A stretch of DNA of 56,314 bases, from positions 1-56,314 of the forward strand of contig JADJZR010000016.1 in assembly GCA_016715645.1 (NCBI GenBank). Reading direction: 5' to 3'. This DNA comes from Elusimicrobiota bacterium (lineage in GTDB: Bacteria > Elusimicrobiota > Elusimicrobia > FEN-1173). A program made the translations under genes and the position numbers. The notes beneath the pieces are model-generated. The model saw only the letters and a program-made list of their open reading frames with translations. It had not been told where the DNA came from and searched no databases. Of this stretch, positions 38,282 to 46,416 are shown piece after piece; position 1 is the first letter of the stretch; each line of letters begins with the position of its first letter.

Positions 38282-39084
38282 AAATATGGGGCGAGGACCT
38301 CCGCGTGGCGCTCTGGCAGATCGTCCTCGCGTTTATTTTTCTTGCGCGGCAGGCCCGCGCCTTATCGGGAGCGATTCTCCGCACCCTGTACCGGCTCTTG
38401 ATCGGACGGCGCCGGCTTCTGGAATGGGTCAGCGCGGCGCAGATCAAAAGTCTCTTTGATCTAAAAAAGAAAAAGCCGTTCCCGCGCGCCGGGATCACCC
38501 CGATCGGAGCCGCGACGCTCGTCGGCTTGACTTGGGGGGTGGGGGTTCCCGCGCCCTGGTCGTCCTTGATCCCCTGGACGCTTCTGTGGCTCCTGGCCCC
38601 CTGGGTGTCCGCCCACATCAGCCGGCCGCCGGGTCGGGACCAAACGCGTCCTCTTTCGGCCACGGCCCGACGTTCTCTGCGCCGCATCGGCCGCAAGACC
38701 TGGCGGTATTTCGAAACGTTTGTCACCGCCGAACATCACTTTCTGCCCCCGGACAACTTTCAAGAGGTCCCTCACCCCGTCGTCGCTCACCGAACCTCGC
38801 CGACGAACATCGGGCTCTACCTCCTCGCCGTCGCGGCCGCCCGTGACTTCGGGTGGATCGGGCTGGCGGAGATGGTCGATCGGCTGGAATCCACGATATC
38901 CACCCTTCAGAAATTGGCGCGGCACCAGGGACATTTGTTCAATTGGTACGACACCAAAGACCTTCGCCCGCTCGACCCGCCCTACGTCTCGACCGTGGAC
39001 AACGGGAACCTGGCCGGACACCTGTGGGCGTTGGGGAACGCCTGCCGGGAACTCGCCGTTACCCCTTTCCCCGAGGAGACGTGA
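38170..39084 (+). CDS. ndvB: Glucan synthase fragment B: membrane segments and linker
   Basis: This second frame contains hydrophobic helices (WMGFIAGTIALPPLLPLLSG, VALWQIVLAFIFLA, ATLVGLTWGVGVP) and then the start of the glycoamylase-like domain: RYFETFVTAEHHFLPPDNFQ, TSPTNIGLYLLAVAAARDFG and VSTVDNGNLAGHLWALGNAC. An open frame extends back to 37999 but is out of register with the protein there. It is lost in CCCC near 39066. Confidence 0.8.
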   Translation, partial: SFLWMGFIAGTIALPPLLPLLSGFLRFYRWRPSLLHVKIWGEDLRVALWQIVLAFIFLARQARALSGAILRTLYRLLIGRRRLLEWVSAAQIKSLFDLKKKKPFPRAGITPIGAATLVGLTWGVGVPAPWSSLIPWTLLWLLAPWVSAHISRPPGRDQTRPLSATARRSLRRIGRKTWRYFETFVTAEHHFLPPDNFQEVPHPVVAHRTSPTNIGLYLLAVAAARDFGWIGLAEMVDRLESTISTLQKLARHQGHLFNWYDTKDLRPLDPPYVSTVDNGNLAGHLWALGNACRELAVTPFPEET

Positions 39085-40010
39085 TCTGCGGGCTCGAGGA
39101 CGTCCTGGATTTAATCGAAGAATCCGCCGGCCCCGCGAGCGGCCACGGACGCGCTGGGACGGTGACGGAGGCGCATTTGCACGAAAGCATCGCGGACGTG
39201 CGGGATGTCCTGAAGCCGGCCTCCGACGGCTTCCTCGTTCCGCTCCGGGAAAAAGCGATTATCGTAGGCGATATCGCGCGCACCATGGTCTCCGCCCAGC
39301 CGACAGAGCGGAACAAAGACGTTTTAGAATGGTCGGATCTACTTCTTCGCCAGATCGATGAACACGGGCGGGACCTTCGAGCGGAGCAGGACCCCTCGGA
39401 CCTGCTTCGCCGCCTGGCGGCGTTGGCGCGCGCCTGTGATCAGACCGTCCAAGCCATGGACTTCGGCCTCCTTTTTGATTCGACGAAAAAACTCTTCTTT
39501 ATCGGATTTAAACCAGCGGAAAAAAAACCGGACCCCATCCACTACGACATGCTAGCTTCCGAAGCCCGGCTCGCCAGTTTTGTCGCCATTGCCAAGGGAG
39601 ACGTTCCGGCCGCGCACTGGTTTCGTCTCGCGCGGTCCTTCGCGCCGCTGTCGCGGGGGTCGACGCTCTTGTCCTGGTCGGGATCGATGTTCGAATACCT
39701 GATGCCTTCCCTCGTGATGCAGACCCCCGCGGGGAGCCTGATGGACCATGCCGGCCGCGCCGTTGTTCACCGCCAAATTGCCTACGGAAAGAGCGCCATG
39801 TCCCTGGGGCGTTTCCGAGTCCGCCTTCAACGCGCAAGACCTCGACTTTACCTATCAATACTCCACCTTTGGTGTTCCCGGGCTTGGCTTGAAGCGGGGG
39901 CTTGCGGAGGATCTGGTGATCGCCCCGTACGCCACCGCTTTGGCCGCGATGGTGGACCCGTTCGAAGCCGCCAACAATTTCAGCCGCTTGGCGGAACAGG
40001 GGGCCGATAG
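39070..40010 (+). CDS. ndvB: Glucan synthase fragment C: glycoamylase-like domain, first part
   Basis: The coding-like part begins at VICGLEDVLDLIEE and runs to KSAMSLG near 39805, with YDMLASEARLASFVAIAKGD, HWFRLARSF and SMFEYLMPSLVMQ, typical of the domain between GT84 and GH94 in NdvB. After the GGGG at ~39803 the protein continues in fragment D. Sequence after that in this frame is not coding-like. Confidence 0.75.
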
Positions 40011-40152
40011 GCGGTTCGGTTTCTACGACTCACTGGATTACACGCCCACGCGTCTTCCGGACCACGAAAAATGGTTGTGGTGCGGACGTTCATGGCGCAT
40101 CACCAGGGGATGTCCCTCGTGGCGCTGGCCAACGTTCTTTTCGATGGCGTGA
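39748..40152 (+). CDS. ndvB: Glucan synthase fragment D: glycoamylase-like domain, second part
   Basis: From GVSESAFNAQDLDFTYQYST through VPGLGLKRGLAEDLVIAPYA and DRRFGFYDSLDYTPTRLP this frame completes the glycoamylase-like domain. It is lost in the AAAAA run near 40068, after which RTFMAHHQGMSLVALANVLF appears in fragment E. Confidence 0.75.
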   Translation: MPAAPLFTAKLPTERAPCPWGVSESAFNAQDLDFTYQYSTFGVPGLGLKRGLAEDLVIAPYATALAAMVDPFEAANNFSRLAEQGADRRFGFYDSLDYTPTRLPDHEKWLWCGRSWRITRGCPSWRWPTFFSMA

Positions 40153-42179
40153 TGCGGACCCGCTTCCACGCCGAGCCCAAGGTCCGAGCGGCCGAACTCC
40201 TTTTGCAGGAGCGACTTCCTCGGGATCTCCGCGTCACTCGGCTTCGAGCCGAGGAGCCCCAAAGCGACGTCCCTGCTTTGGTGCTTCCCGTTCTCCGTCT
40301 CTTCTCCTCTCCCCACGACACCCCTCCCCGCACTCACTTAATGTCCAATGGGCGATACACGGTCATGGTGACCGCCGCCGGGTCCGGCTTTTCGCGTTGG
40401 AATGACCTGGCGGTGACTCGATGGCGGGAGGACCCGACGCGGGACGCTCACGGCACCTACATCTTTCTTCAAGACGTTCAAAGCGGAAAGGTGTGGTCCG
40501 CAGGATACCAACCCATGGGCACGGAGCCGGAAACGTACAATGTGGACTTTTCTGGAGAACGCGCCAAGATCAGCCGACGGGACGGGTCCCTCGCGACGAC
40601 CCTTGAAATCGTGGTCTCTCCCGAAGATGACGCGGAAGTCCGTCGGGTCACCGTTCAAAATCTGGGAAACGCCCCGCGGGACATCGAGCTCACCTCCTAC
40701 GCGGAAATCGTTTTGGCTCTCCCGGCGGCCGATCTCGCCCATCCGGCGTTTTCAAACCTTTTTGTTCGCACAGAATTCGTGCCGGGGATCAACAGCCTCC
40801 TCTGCACGCGGAAGGGCCGGGAACCGGAAGATCCCTCCCCCTGGGTTGCCCATGTGATCGCGGGAGAAGGGCCCCCCCTGGGCCCCCTGGAATACGAATG
40901 CGACCGGGCCCGGTTTCTGGGGCGAGGGCGGGGATTGCGCGCGCCGATCAGCGTCATGGATGGCAAACCCACCAACACGGCGGGCGCTGTGCTGGACCCC
41001 ATCGTCAGCCTGCGCCGGCGCGTGCGCGTTGAGCCGGGCGAAACCGCGCGCATCACGTACACAACCCTCGCGGCCCCCTCACGTCAGGCCGCGTTGTCCC
41101 TTGCCGACAAGTACCACGACCCCGGAATGTTTGAACGCGCCGTCGATTTGTCCTGGACCCAATCGCAAATTCAGGAGCACCACCTGGGAATGGCGCCGGG
41201 GGAAGACCACCTTTTCCAGGAGATGGCGGGACGCATCCTCCATTCCAATCCTTCCCTCCGCCCCTCTTCCGACTTCCTGCAACGGAACACGCGCGGGGCG
41301 TCGAGCCTTTGGGCCTCCGGGATTTCGGGCGACCTTCCGATTGTTCTGGTCGGGATTGAAGAGCCCGAAGAGCGGGACTTTGTTCGGGACATTCTTCGCG
41401 CCCATGAATTTTGGCGCATGAAAGGATTGGAAGTGGACCTTGTCATCCTGAACAAAAAACCCCCGTCCTACAACCAAGACCTGCAACACCTGTTGGAGAC
41501 GCTCGTCCGCACACGGCAAGCGGCCCAACGGCATGAGACGAACCTGTCGAAAGGCCGAATTTTCGTCCTCCGCGCAGACCAACTCTCCAGCGAGGACACG
41601 CGGCTGTTGGAGGCGGCCGCCCGGGTCGTTCTCCTCAGCCGGCGCGGGTCGTTGAGCGAACAAATGGACCGGGTGGACCGGGTTTTAATATCGACGGCCG
41701 TGTCCCCGTCTTTCCCGAGGCCCCGCCCGCCGATTCTCAACGAACCGACCTTACTTCCCCGGCTTCAATTTTTTAATGGGCTGGGTGGATTTTCAGCGGA
41801 CGGAGGCGAGTATGTGACGATTTTGACGCCGGGCCAATGGACACCCGCCCCGTGGATCAATATCGTGGCGAACACCGGTTTCGGGTTTCAGGTTTCCGAA
41901 TCGGGTTCAGGCCCTACATGGGCCTTGAACAGCCGGGAAAACCGGCTCACCCCGTGGTTCAATGACCCCGTGGAAGATCCGCCGGGGGAAGCCTTTTACC
42001 TTCGCGATGAGGAGAGCGGCGAGGTCTGGACTCCACCGCTTCCAATTCGAGAAGAGGGGTCGCCGCACATCAGTCGCCACGGCCAAGGATTACGCCAATT
42101 TGACTATCGCTCTCACGGCATCGCTTCGACTTTGCTCCAGTTCGTCCCGCTGAACGACCCCATCAAAATTTCCGATTGA
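40071..42179 (+). CDS. ndvB: Glucan synthase fragment E: first GH94-associated domain
   Basis: This 702-residue frame starts MVVVRTFMAHHQGMSLVALA, a hallmark of the family. It covers the beta-sandwich carbohydrate-binding domain (GTYIFLQDVQSGKVWSAGYQ, SYAEIVLALPAADLAHPAFS), a helical linker and the start of the second sandwich (FFNGLGGFSADGGEYVTIL, LRDEESGEVWTPPLPI). It ends at a TGA after NDPIKISD. One base later the expected LTLTNHSVRPRRLSVTGYVE follows in another frame. Confidence 0.85.
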   Translation: MVVVRTFMAHHQGMSLVALANVLFDGVMRTRFHAEPKVRAAELLLQERLPRDLRVTRLRAEEPQSDVPALVLPVLRLFSSPHDTPPRTHLMSNGRYTVMVTAAGSGFSRWNDLAVTRWREDPTRDAHGTYIFLQDVQSGKVWSAGYQPMGTEPETYNVDFSGERAKISRRDGSLATTLEIVVSPEDDAEVRRVTVQNLGNAPRDIELTSYAEIVLALPAADLAHPAFSNLFVRTEFVPGINSLLCTRKGREPEDPSPWVAHVIAGEGPPLGPLEYECDRARFLGRGRGLRAPISVMDGKPTNTAGAVLDPIVSLRRRVRVEPGETARITYTTLAAPSRQAALSLADKYHDPGMFERAVDLSWTQSQIQEHHLGMAPGEDHLFQEMAGRILHSNPSLRPSSDFLQRNTRGASSLWASGISGDLPIVLVGIEEPEERDFVRDILRAHEFWRMKGLEVDLVILNKKPPSYNQDLQHLLETLVRTRQAAQRHETNLSKGRIFVLRADQLSSEDTRLLEAAARVVLLSRRGSLSEQMDRVDRVLISTAVSPSFPRPRPPILNEPTLLPRLQFFNGLGGFSADGGEYVTILTPGQWTPAPWINIVANTGFGFQVSESGSGPTWALNSRENRLTPWFNDPVEDPPGEAFYLRDEESGEVWTPPLPIREEGSPHISRHGQGLRQFDYRSHGIASTLLQFVPLNDPIKISD

Positions 42180-42227
42180 CCTTGACCAACCATTCGGTCC
42201 GTCCGCGCCGTCTTTCGGTGACCGGGT

Positions 42228-44162
42228 ATGTGGAGTGGGTTTGGGAACAGCGCGGGAGACGTCCCGCCCGCACCTGATCACCGAAATCGACGAGCCGAGC
42301 GGCGCTTTCTCGCCCACAACCCCTGGAATGAAGAGTTTTCCGAACGCGTGGCCTTCGCCGATTTCGCCGGAAAGCAAACGTCGTGGACGGGGGACCGCAC
42401 GGAGTTTATTGGCCGCAACGGCACCCCGGCGCGACCCGCCGCGTTGGAAGGGTTTCATCGGTTGTCCGGGGAGGTCGGCGCCGGACGAGACCCCTGCGCG
42501 GCACTGCAAGCCGTTGTTTTTCTTCCTCCAGGCGAGGAGGTTCGGATGGATTTTTTTCTCGGCCAAGGTGCTGACCGCGCTCAGGCGTTGGACCTCATCC
42601 AACGCTACCGACGACTGAATTTGGAGACCTCGCTCGCCGAAGTCAAAAAACGATGGGAGAACGATTTGAGCGCCGTGCAGGTTCGCACGCCGGATCCGTC
42701 CATGGACCTTCTGCTCAACCGTTGGCTCCTCTACCAGACCCTGGCTTGCCGGGTCCTGGCGCGCACCGGTCTCTATCAAGGGGGAGGGGCCTACGGGTTT
42801 CGTGACCAGCTTCAAGATGTCTTGGCGCTGGTTGTTGCACGTCGAGACATCGCCCGGGAACACATTCTCCGCGCGGCGGGCCGTCAGTTTCCGGAAGGCG
42901 ACGTCCAACACTGGTGGCATCCTCCCTCGGGCCGAGGCGTTCGAACCCGGATTTCAGATGACGCCGCGTGGCTCCCCTACTCGGTCCTCCATTATTTGGA
43001 GGTGACGGGGGACACGGCTATTCTCGACGAGCAAATCCCTTTTTTGAAAGGGCCTCCGGTCCCGGCCGGCAAAGACGACGTCTATTTCCTTCCCCAAACC
43101 TCCAGCGGAAAGGCGACGCTTTTTGAACATTGCGCGCGGGCCCTGGACCTCGGCCTTTCTGTGGGCGCGCACGGACTGCCGCTGATCGGAACCGGGGACT
43201 GGAACGACGGCATGAACCGGGTGGGCCATGAGGGAAAGGGAGAGAGCGTGTGGCTGGCGTGGTTCCTGCACACCACGTTGTGGGAATTCGCCAAGGTGGC
43301 CGAGGCGCGAGGCGAGACGGCCCGGGCCGAGAAGTGGAGACTGCACGTGGGGGACCTGAAATCGGCCGTGGAGCGGAACGGCTGGGATGGGGAATGGTAT
43401 CGACGGGCCTATTTCGACGACGGAAGTCCGTTGGGGTCGGCCGCCAACGCGGAATGCCGCATCGATTCCATCGCGCAGTCCTGGGGCGTCCTGTCGGGAG
43501 CCGCCGACCCCGCTCGAGCGGCACGGGCCATGGCCTCCCTGGACGCGCATTTGGTCCGACGGAGCGAAGGCCTGGCGCTCCTTTTAACGCCTCCCTTTGA
43601 ACACGCCGTTCCGTCCCCGGGATACATTCAGGGGTACGTGCCGGGGGTACGGGAGAACGGGGGCCAATACGCCCACGCCGCCGTTTGGGCGCTCCTTGCT
43701 TTCGCGGAACTTGGCGACGGCGACAAAGCGGGGGATCTGTTTACGATCCTAAACCCGATCCACCGCGGCCGTAGCAGGGCCGATATCCATCGCTACAAGG
43801 TGGAACCTTACGTGACCGCCGCGGACGTCTATGCCGCGGCGCCGCATGAGGGAAGAGGGGGGTGGACCTGGTACACGGGGTCCGCGGGGTGGTTATATCG
43901 AGCGGGAATCGAATGGATTTTGGGGTTTCGATTAAGTGGAACGACCTTTTTCATGGACCCCTGCATTCCCCGTGCCTGGCCGGGGTTTGAACTTTCCTTC
44001 CGTTATCATTCCACTCGGTACGACATTAAAGTGGAAAACCCCAAAAATGTATCCCGCGGCGTTACGTTGGTGGAAGTCGATGGACGGTCGGCGAGAGGGG
44101 GAGCGGCGATCCTCCTGACCGATGATGGGGCCACCCACACCGTGCGAATCCTTTTGGGGTGA
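42228..44162 (+). CDS. ndvB: Glucan synthase fragment F: GH94 phosphorylase-like domain
   Basis: This 644-residue frame holds the C-terminal GH94 domain, which sets glucan chain length by phosphorolysis. From ~42310 it reads LAHNPWNEEFSERVAFADFA. The catalytic loop is GTGDWNDGMNRVGHEGKGES with the general-acid Asp, and PYVTAADVYAAAPHEGRGGW and WTWYTGSAGWLYRAGIEWIL are typical. The first ~25 residues of this frame are not protein-like and belong to other frames. A terminator hairpin follows at 44190. Confidence 0.87.
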   Translation: MWSGFGNSAGDVPPAPDHRNRRAERRFLAHNPWNEEFSERVAFADFAGKQTSWTGDRTEFIGRNGTPARPAALEGFHRLSGEVGAGRDPCAALQAVVFLPPGEEVRMDFFLGQGADRAQALDLIQRYRRLNLETSLAEVKKRWENDLSAVQVRTPDPSMDLLLNRWLLYQTLACRVLARTGLYQGGGAYGFRDQLQDVLALVVARRDIAREHILRAAGRQFPEGDVQHWWHPPSGRGVRTRISDDAAWLPYSVLHYLEVTGDTAILDEQIPFLKGPPVPAGKDDVYFLPQTSSGKATLFEHCARALDLGLSVGAHGLPLIGTGDWNDGMNRVGHEGKGESVWLAWFLHTTLWEFAKVAEARGETARAEKWRLHVGDLKSAVERNGWDGEWYRRAYFDDGSPLGSAANAECRIDSIAQSWGVLSGAADPARAARAMASLDAHLVRRSEGLALLLTPPFEHAVPSPGYIQGYVPGVRENGGQYAHAAVWALLAFAELGDGDKAGDLFTILNPIHRGRSRADIHRYKVEPYVTAADVYAAAPHEGRGGWTWYTGSAGWLYRAGIEWILGFRLSGTTFFMDPCIPRAWPGFELSFRYHSTRYDIKVENPKNVSRGVTLVEVDGRSARGGAAILLTDDGATHTVRILLG

Positions 44163-44186
44163 CCCCACCTCCGCTTTTACCGCGAC

Positions 44187-44217
44187 GGCGCGACGCTAAC
44201 GCGTCGCGTCTTTTACT
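44187..44217 (+). terminator. Intrinsic terminator after the glucan synthase
   Basis: GCGACGC-TAAC-GCGTCGC followed by GTCTTTTA on the plus strand. It overlaps the last codons of the convergent lipoprotein gene. Confidence 0.7.
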
Positions 44218-44369
44218 TTGTCACCGGCGCGCTCAATGGCTTGACCGGTTTCGTGGGTTGCGTCTTCAACTTTATCTTTCATTTTTTCTGCAGTCGTTTG
44301 GGGTTGGCACGCCGCCATCAAACCACTCAGCAATACCCCCGTAACAATCAACACTTTATTTTTATCCAT
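44196..44369 (-). CDS. Entericidin-like small lipoprotein
   Basis: This is a 57-residue precursor, MDKNKVLIVTGVLLSGLMAA then C. The lipobox LMAAC at residue ~22 predicts a lipid-anchored mature peptide of ~36 charged residues (TTAEKMKDKVEDATHETGQA) that would form an amphipathic helix. This matches the entericidin A/B group, stress-induced membrane lipoproteins. AAAGGGA precedes the ATG at 44369. It lies downstream of a YmgE-like remnant and promoter site 8. Confidence 0.78.
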   Translation of the reverse strand: MDKNKVLIVTGVLLSGLMAACQPQTTAEKMKDKVEDATHETGQAIERAGDKVKDATR

Positions 44370-44371
44370 TT

Positions 44372-44496
44372 TTATATCCCTTTTTCGATTTATCAACCGG
44401 TAACCGAACAACAACAGCATAGCGCCAATGACGGCTCCGATAAAGCCCGCGGGCTAGCCAACCCAGCGATCGGCTCAGGAACCCGGCAATTCCCAT
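44372..44496 (-). pseudogene. Probable remnant of a GlsB/YeaQ/YmgE-family membrane protein
   Basis: An ATG at 44496 starts MGIAGFLSRSLGWLA in one frame. The second half PAGFIGAVIGAMLLLFGYRL plus INRKRDIK, typical of the C-terminus of transglycosylase-associated (YmgE) proteins, is in another frame that runs directly into the lipoprotein start. The pair looks like one ~50-80 residue protein broken by an indel near 44452. The family is often stress-induced. Confidence 0.45.
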
Positions 44497-44536
44497 GGAA
44501 CATATCCGGCCGAGTGGGCTCCGCCAACTGCAATTT

Positions 44537-44725
44537 TTAGGCTACGTATCTGTTGGATTGGACACTTAATAGGTTAAGAAAGTAACACGACACACTCTCT
44601 TCGTCATCGTTGGTCCGAATATCGCCCACGACGATACGAGAGACAACACCCATTTCCCCGCGGGGAATCAACTTGTAAATCATTGCCCCCGAGGAGAACA
44701 ACGGGGGCGGGCTTTTAAGGATCAC
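44537..44725 (-). CDS. Small ORF in flanking repeat, homologue of 54680-54823
   Basis: This is a 62-codon frame from a GTG at 44725: VILKSPPPLFSSGAMIYKLI then PRGEMGVVSRIVVGDIR. The first ~38 codons align without gaps to the ORF at 54823. Many differences are at third positions (e.g. TTG/TTA Leu, ATT/ATC Ile, CGC/CGT Arg), which suggests protein-coding ancestry. The C-terminal ~24 residues are unrelated to the other copy and overlap promoter site 8, so the real end is doubtful. An internal ATG at residue 15 is an alternative start. No family recognised. Confidence 0.4.
   Translation of the reverse strand: MILKSPPPLFSSGAMIYKLIPRGEMGVVSRIVVGDIRTNDDEESVSCYFLNLLSVQSNRYVA
44556..44587 (-). promoter_or_regulatory. 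ECF-type promoter motif, site 8
   Basis: TGTTACTT (44587-44580), 16 nt, GTCCAATC (44563-44556) on the minus strand. It is 60 nt upstream of the YmgE-like remnant and the entericidin-like lipoprotein. Confidence 0.5.
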
Positions 44726-44753
44726 CCTTAAGTTATTAACGAATCACCGTCCC
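44618..44753. repeat. Left flanking direct repeat of the restriction-modification block
   Basis: This ~136 bp segment is similar to 54716-54866 in the same orientation. Shared stretches include AATATCGCCC, ATTGCC near the centre, GGATCACC and AAGTTATTAA followed by GAATCACCGTCCC. The two copies bracket ~10 kb. The right copy has a 14 bp insertion near its end. The pair could be ends of a mobile unit or a dispersed family. Confidence 0.6.
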
Positions 44754-44802
44754 ACATTTTTCCTACTGTTGCCATTAGTTGATTAGTTGAGAACCTCCCC
44801 TT

Positions 44803-46416
44803 TTACGGCAAGGCTGGCAGGCCTAGCTCTTTGAGGAAGGCATTGTGTTTGTCGCGTGCATCCTTTATGTTTTTCGACAGGGTGACCAGTTCGGTATTGG
44901 TTTCCTGCAAATTGACTTCAGCCTCGCCCACCGCCGTGCTGATGTAGCGGGAAATGTTGAGGTTGAAATCGTTCTTCTCAATCTCCGCCATTTCCACCCG
45001 ACGGGAGTAGCGAGGCTCCTCCGTTCGGTTCTGGTAAGCGCCGATGATCTTCCGGATATGCTCCTCGCTCAGTTGGTTCTGCCGCTTGCCCTTGACGAAG
45101 TGCTCCGCTGCATTGATAAACAACACGTTGTCAGGCTTTTTGCACTTCTTCAGCACAAGAATACAGACGGGAATGCCGGTGGAGTAGAAAAGGTTCGCGG
45201 GCAGGCCTATGACAGTGTCAATGTGGCCGTCCTTGAGCAGTTTGGTGCGGATGCGTTCCTCGGCACCGCCACGGAACAGCACGCCGTGGGGCAGGATGAT
45301 CGCCATCACTCCTTCGTCTTTCAGGAAGTGGAACCCGTGAAGAAGGAAGGCGAAGTCGGCGGCGGACCTGGGGGCGAGGCCGTGGCTTTTGAAACGCACG
45401 TCGTCGGCCAGCGCGGCGGTGGGTTCCCAGCGGTAGCTGAAGGGCGGGTTGGCGACAATGGCGTCAAAGCGTGGCTTTCTGGCCGGGTTCTGCTCCCGCA
45501 TCATGTCCCACTCGTTCGTCAGGGTGTCGCCGTGGAAGATATCAAACTCCGTGTCCTTCAACCCGTGCAGGAGCATGTTCATTCGGGCGAGATTGTAGGT
45601 GGTGATGTTCTTTTCCTGGCCGTAAATCTTACCGATAGTGCCGCCCGCCTTGTTCACCTTCTTACGCACGTTGAGCAGTAGGGATCCGGAGCCGCAGGCG
45701 AAGTCCAGCACGTTCTCCAGCCGTTTCTTCGTCCCGGTCTTCGGTTCCTGGCTGTCCAGCGTGACGATGGCGGAGAGGATGTCGGAAATCTGCTGCGGGG
45801 TGTAGAACTCGCCCGCCTTCTTGCCGGACCCGGCGGCGAACTGGCCGATCAGGTATTCATAGGCGTCGCCCAGCGCGTCGATATCCGTGGAGAATTCCGC
45901 CAACCCTTCGGCGATTTTCTGGATGATGGTGCAGAGCTTGGCGTTTCGATCTGCGTAGGTCTTGCCCAGCTTGGGAGAACTCAGGTCTATCTCCGAGAAC
46001 AAACCCTGGAAGGTGCTCGCAAAGGATTCCGTCTCGATGTATTTAAACCCTGCTTGCAGGGTGTTTAGCAGTTCGCCGTTCTGCGTGCGGGCCAGGTTGG
46101 CGATGCTGTTCCATAGGTGCGCGGGTTGAATGACGTAATGCACCTTGCGCCGCATCTGCTTTTCGAACGCCGGGATGTCGTCCGCGTTGTTGGCATACCA
46201 GAGCGCCAGCGGCACCTTGCGGGGGTCTCCCCCCACATCGGGGTAATCCCGCCCCAGCTCCTTCCTTGCCGCCGTCTCGTAATTGTCAGAAAGGTAGCGC
46301 AGGAAGAGGAAGGACAGCATGTAGTCGCGAAAATCGTCCGCATCCATCGCCCCGCGCAGTTGGTCGGCGATGCTCCAAAGAGTGTTGCCGAGTTGTTTTT
46401 GGTTTTGTTCGGTCAT
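44803..46416 (-). CDS. hsdM: Type I restriction-modification methyltransferase subunit
   Basis: HsdM methylates adenine using S-adenosylmethionine and with HsdS forms the modification complex. The 537-residue protein has the N-terminal helical domain (LWSIADQLRGAMDADDFRDY), the AdoMet motif LDFACGSGSLLLNV (~residue 238) and the catalytic IVANPPFSYRW (~residue 325). The C-terminal coiled region meets HsdS. Its ATG overlaps the stop of rhuM by 4 nt (ATGA). It is the last gene of the operon, an unusual position because hsdM is often first. Confidence 0.95.
   Translation of the reverse strand: MTEQNQKQLGNTLWSIADQLRGAMDADDFRDYMLSFLFLRYLSDNYETAARKELGRDYPDVGGDPRKVPLALWYANNADDIPAFEKQMRRKVHYVIQPAHLWNSIANLARTQNGELLNTLQAGFKYIETESFASTFQGLFSEIDLSSPKLGKTYADRNAKLCTIIQKIAEGLAEFSTDIDALGDAYEYLIGQFAAGSGKKAGEFYTPQQISDILSAIVTLDSQEPKTGTKKRLENVLDFACGSGSLLLNVRKKVNKAGGTIGKIYGQEKNITTYNLARMNMLLHGLKDTEFDIFHGDTLTNEWDMMREQNPARKPRFDAIVANPPFSYRWEPTAALADDVRFKSHGLAPRSAADFAFLLHGFHFLKDEGVMAIILPHGVLFRGGAEERIRTKLLKDGHIDTVIGLPANLFYSTGIPVCILVLKKCKKPDNVLFINAAEHFVKGKRQNQLSEEHIRKIIGAYQNRTEEPRYSRRVEMAEIEKNDFNLNISRYISTAVGEAEVNLQETNTELVTLSKNIKDARDKHNAFLKELGLPALP

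Larger units (their letters stand above)
35600..44162 (+). pseudogene. ndvB: Cyclic beta-1,2-glucan synthase, whole gene with ~7 frameshifts
   Basis: The enzyme initiates, extends and cyclises beta-1,2-glucan, a periplasmic osmoprotectant and envelope polymer. Six overlapping frames read in family order: N-terminal region, GT84 glycosyltransferase, membrane segments, glycoamylase-like domain, then two carbohydrate-binding/GH94 phosphorylase parts. Total coding length is ~2850 residues, normal for NdvB. Frame changes fall near 38165, 39066, 39805, 40070, 42173, 42235 and 42308, several in homopolymers. All catalytic motifs I looked for are intact, so assembly indels are as likely as true decay. 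Promoter site 7 lies upstream and a terminator follows at 44190. Confidence 0.85.
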
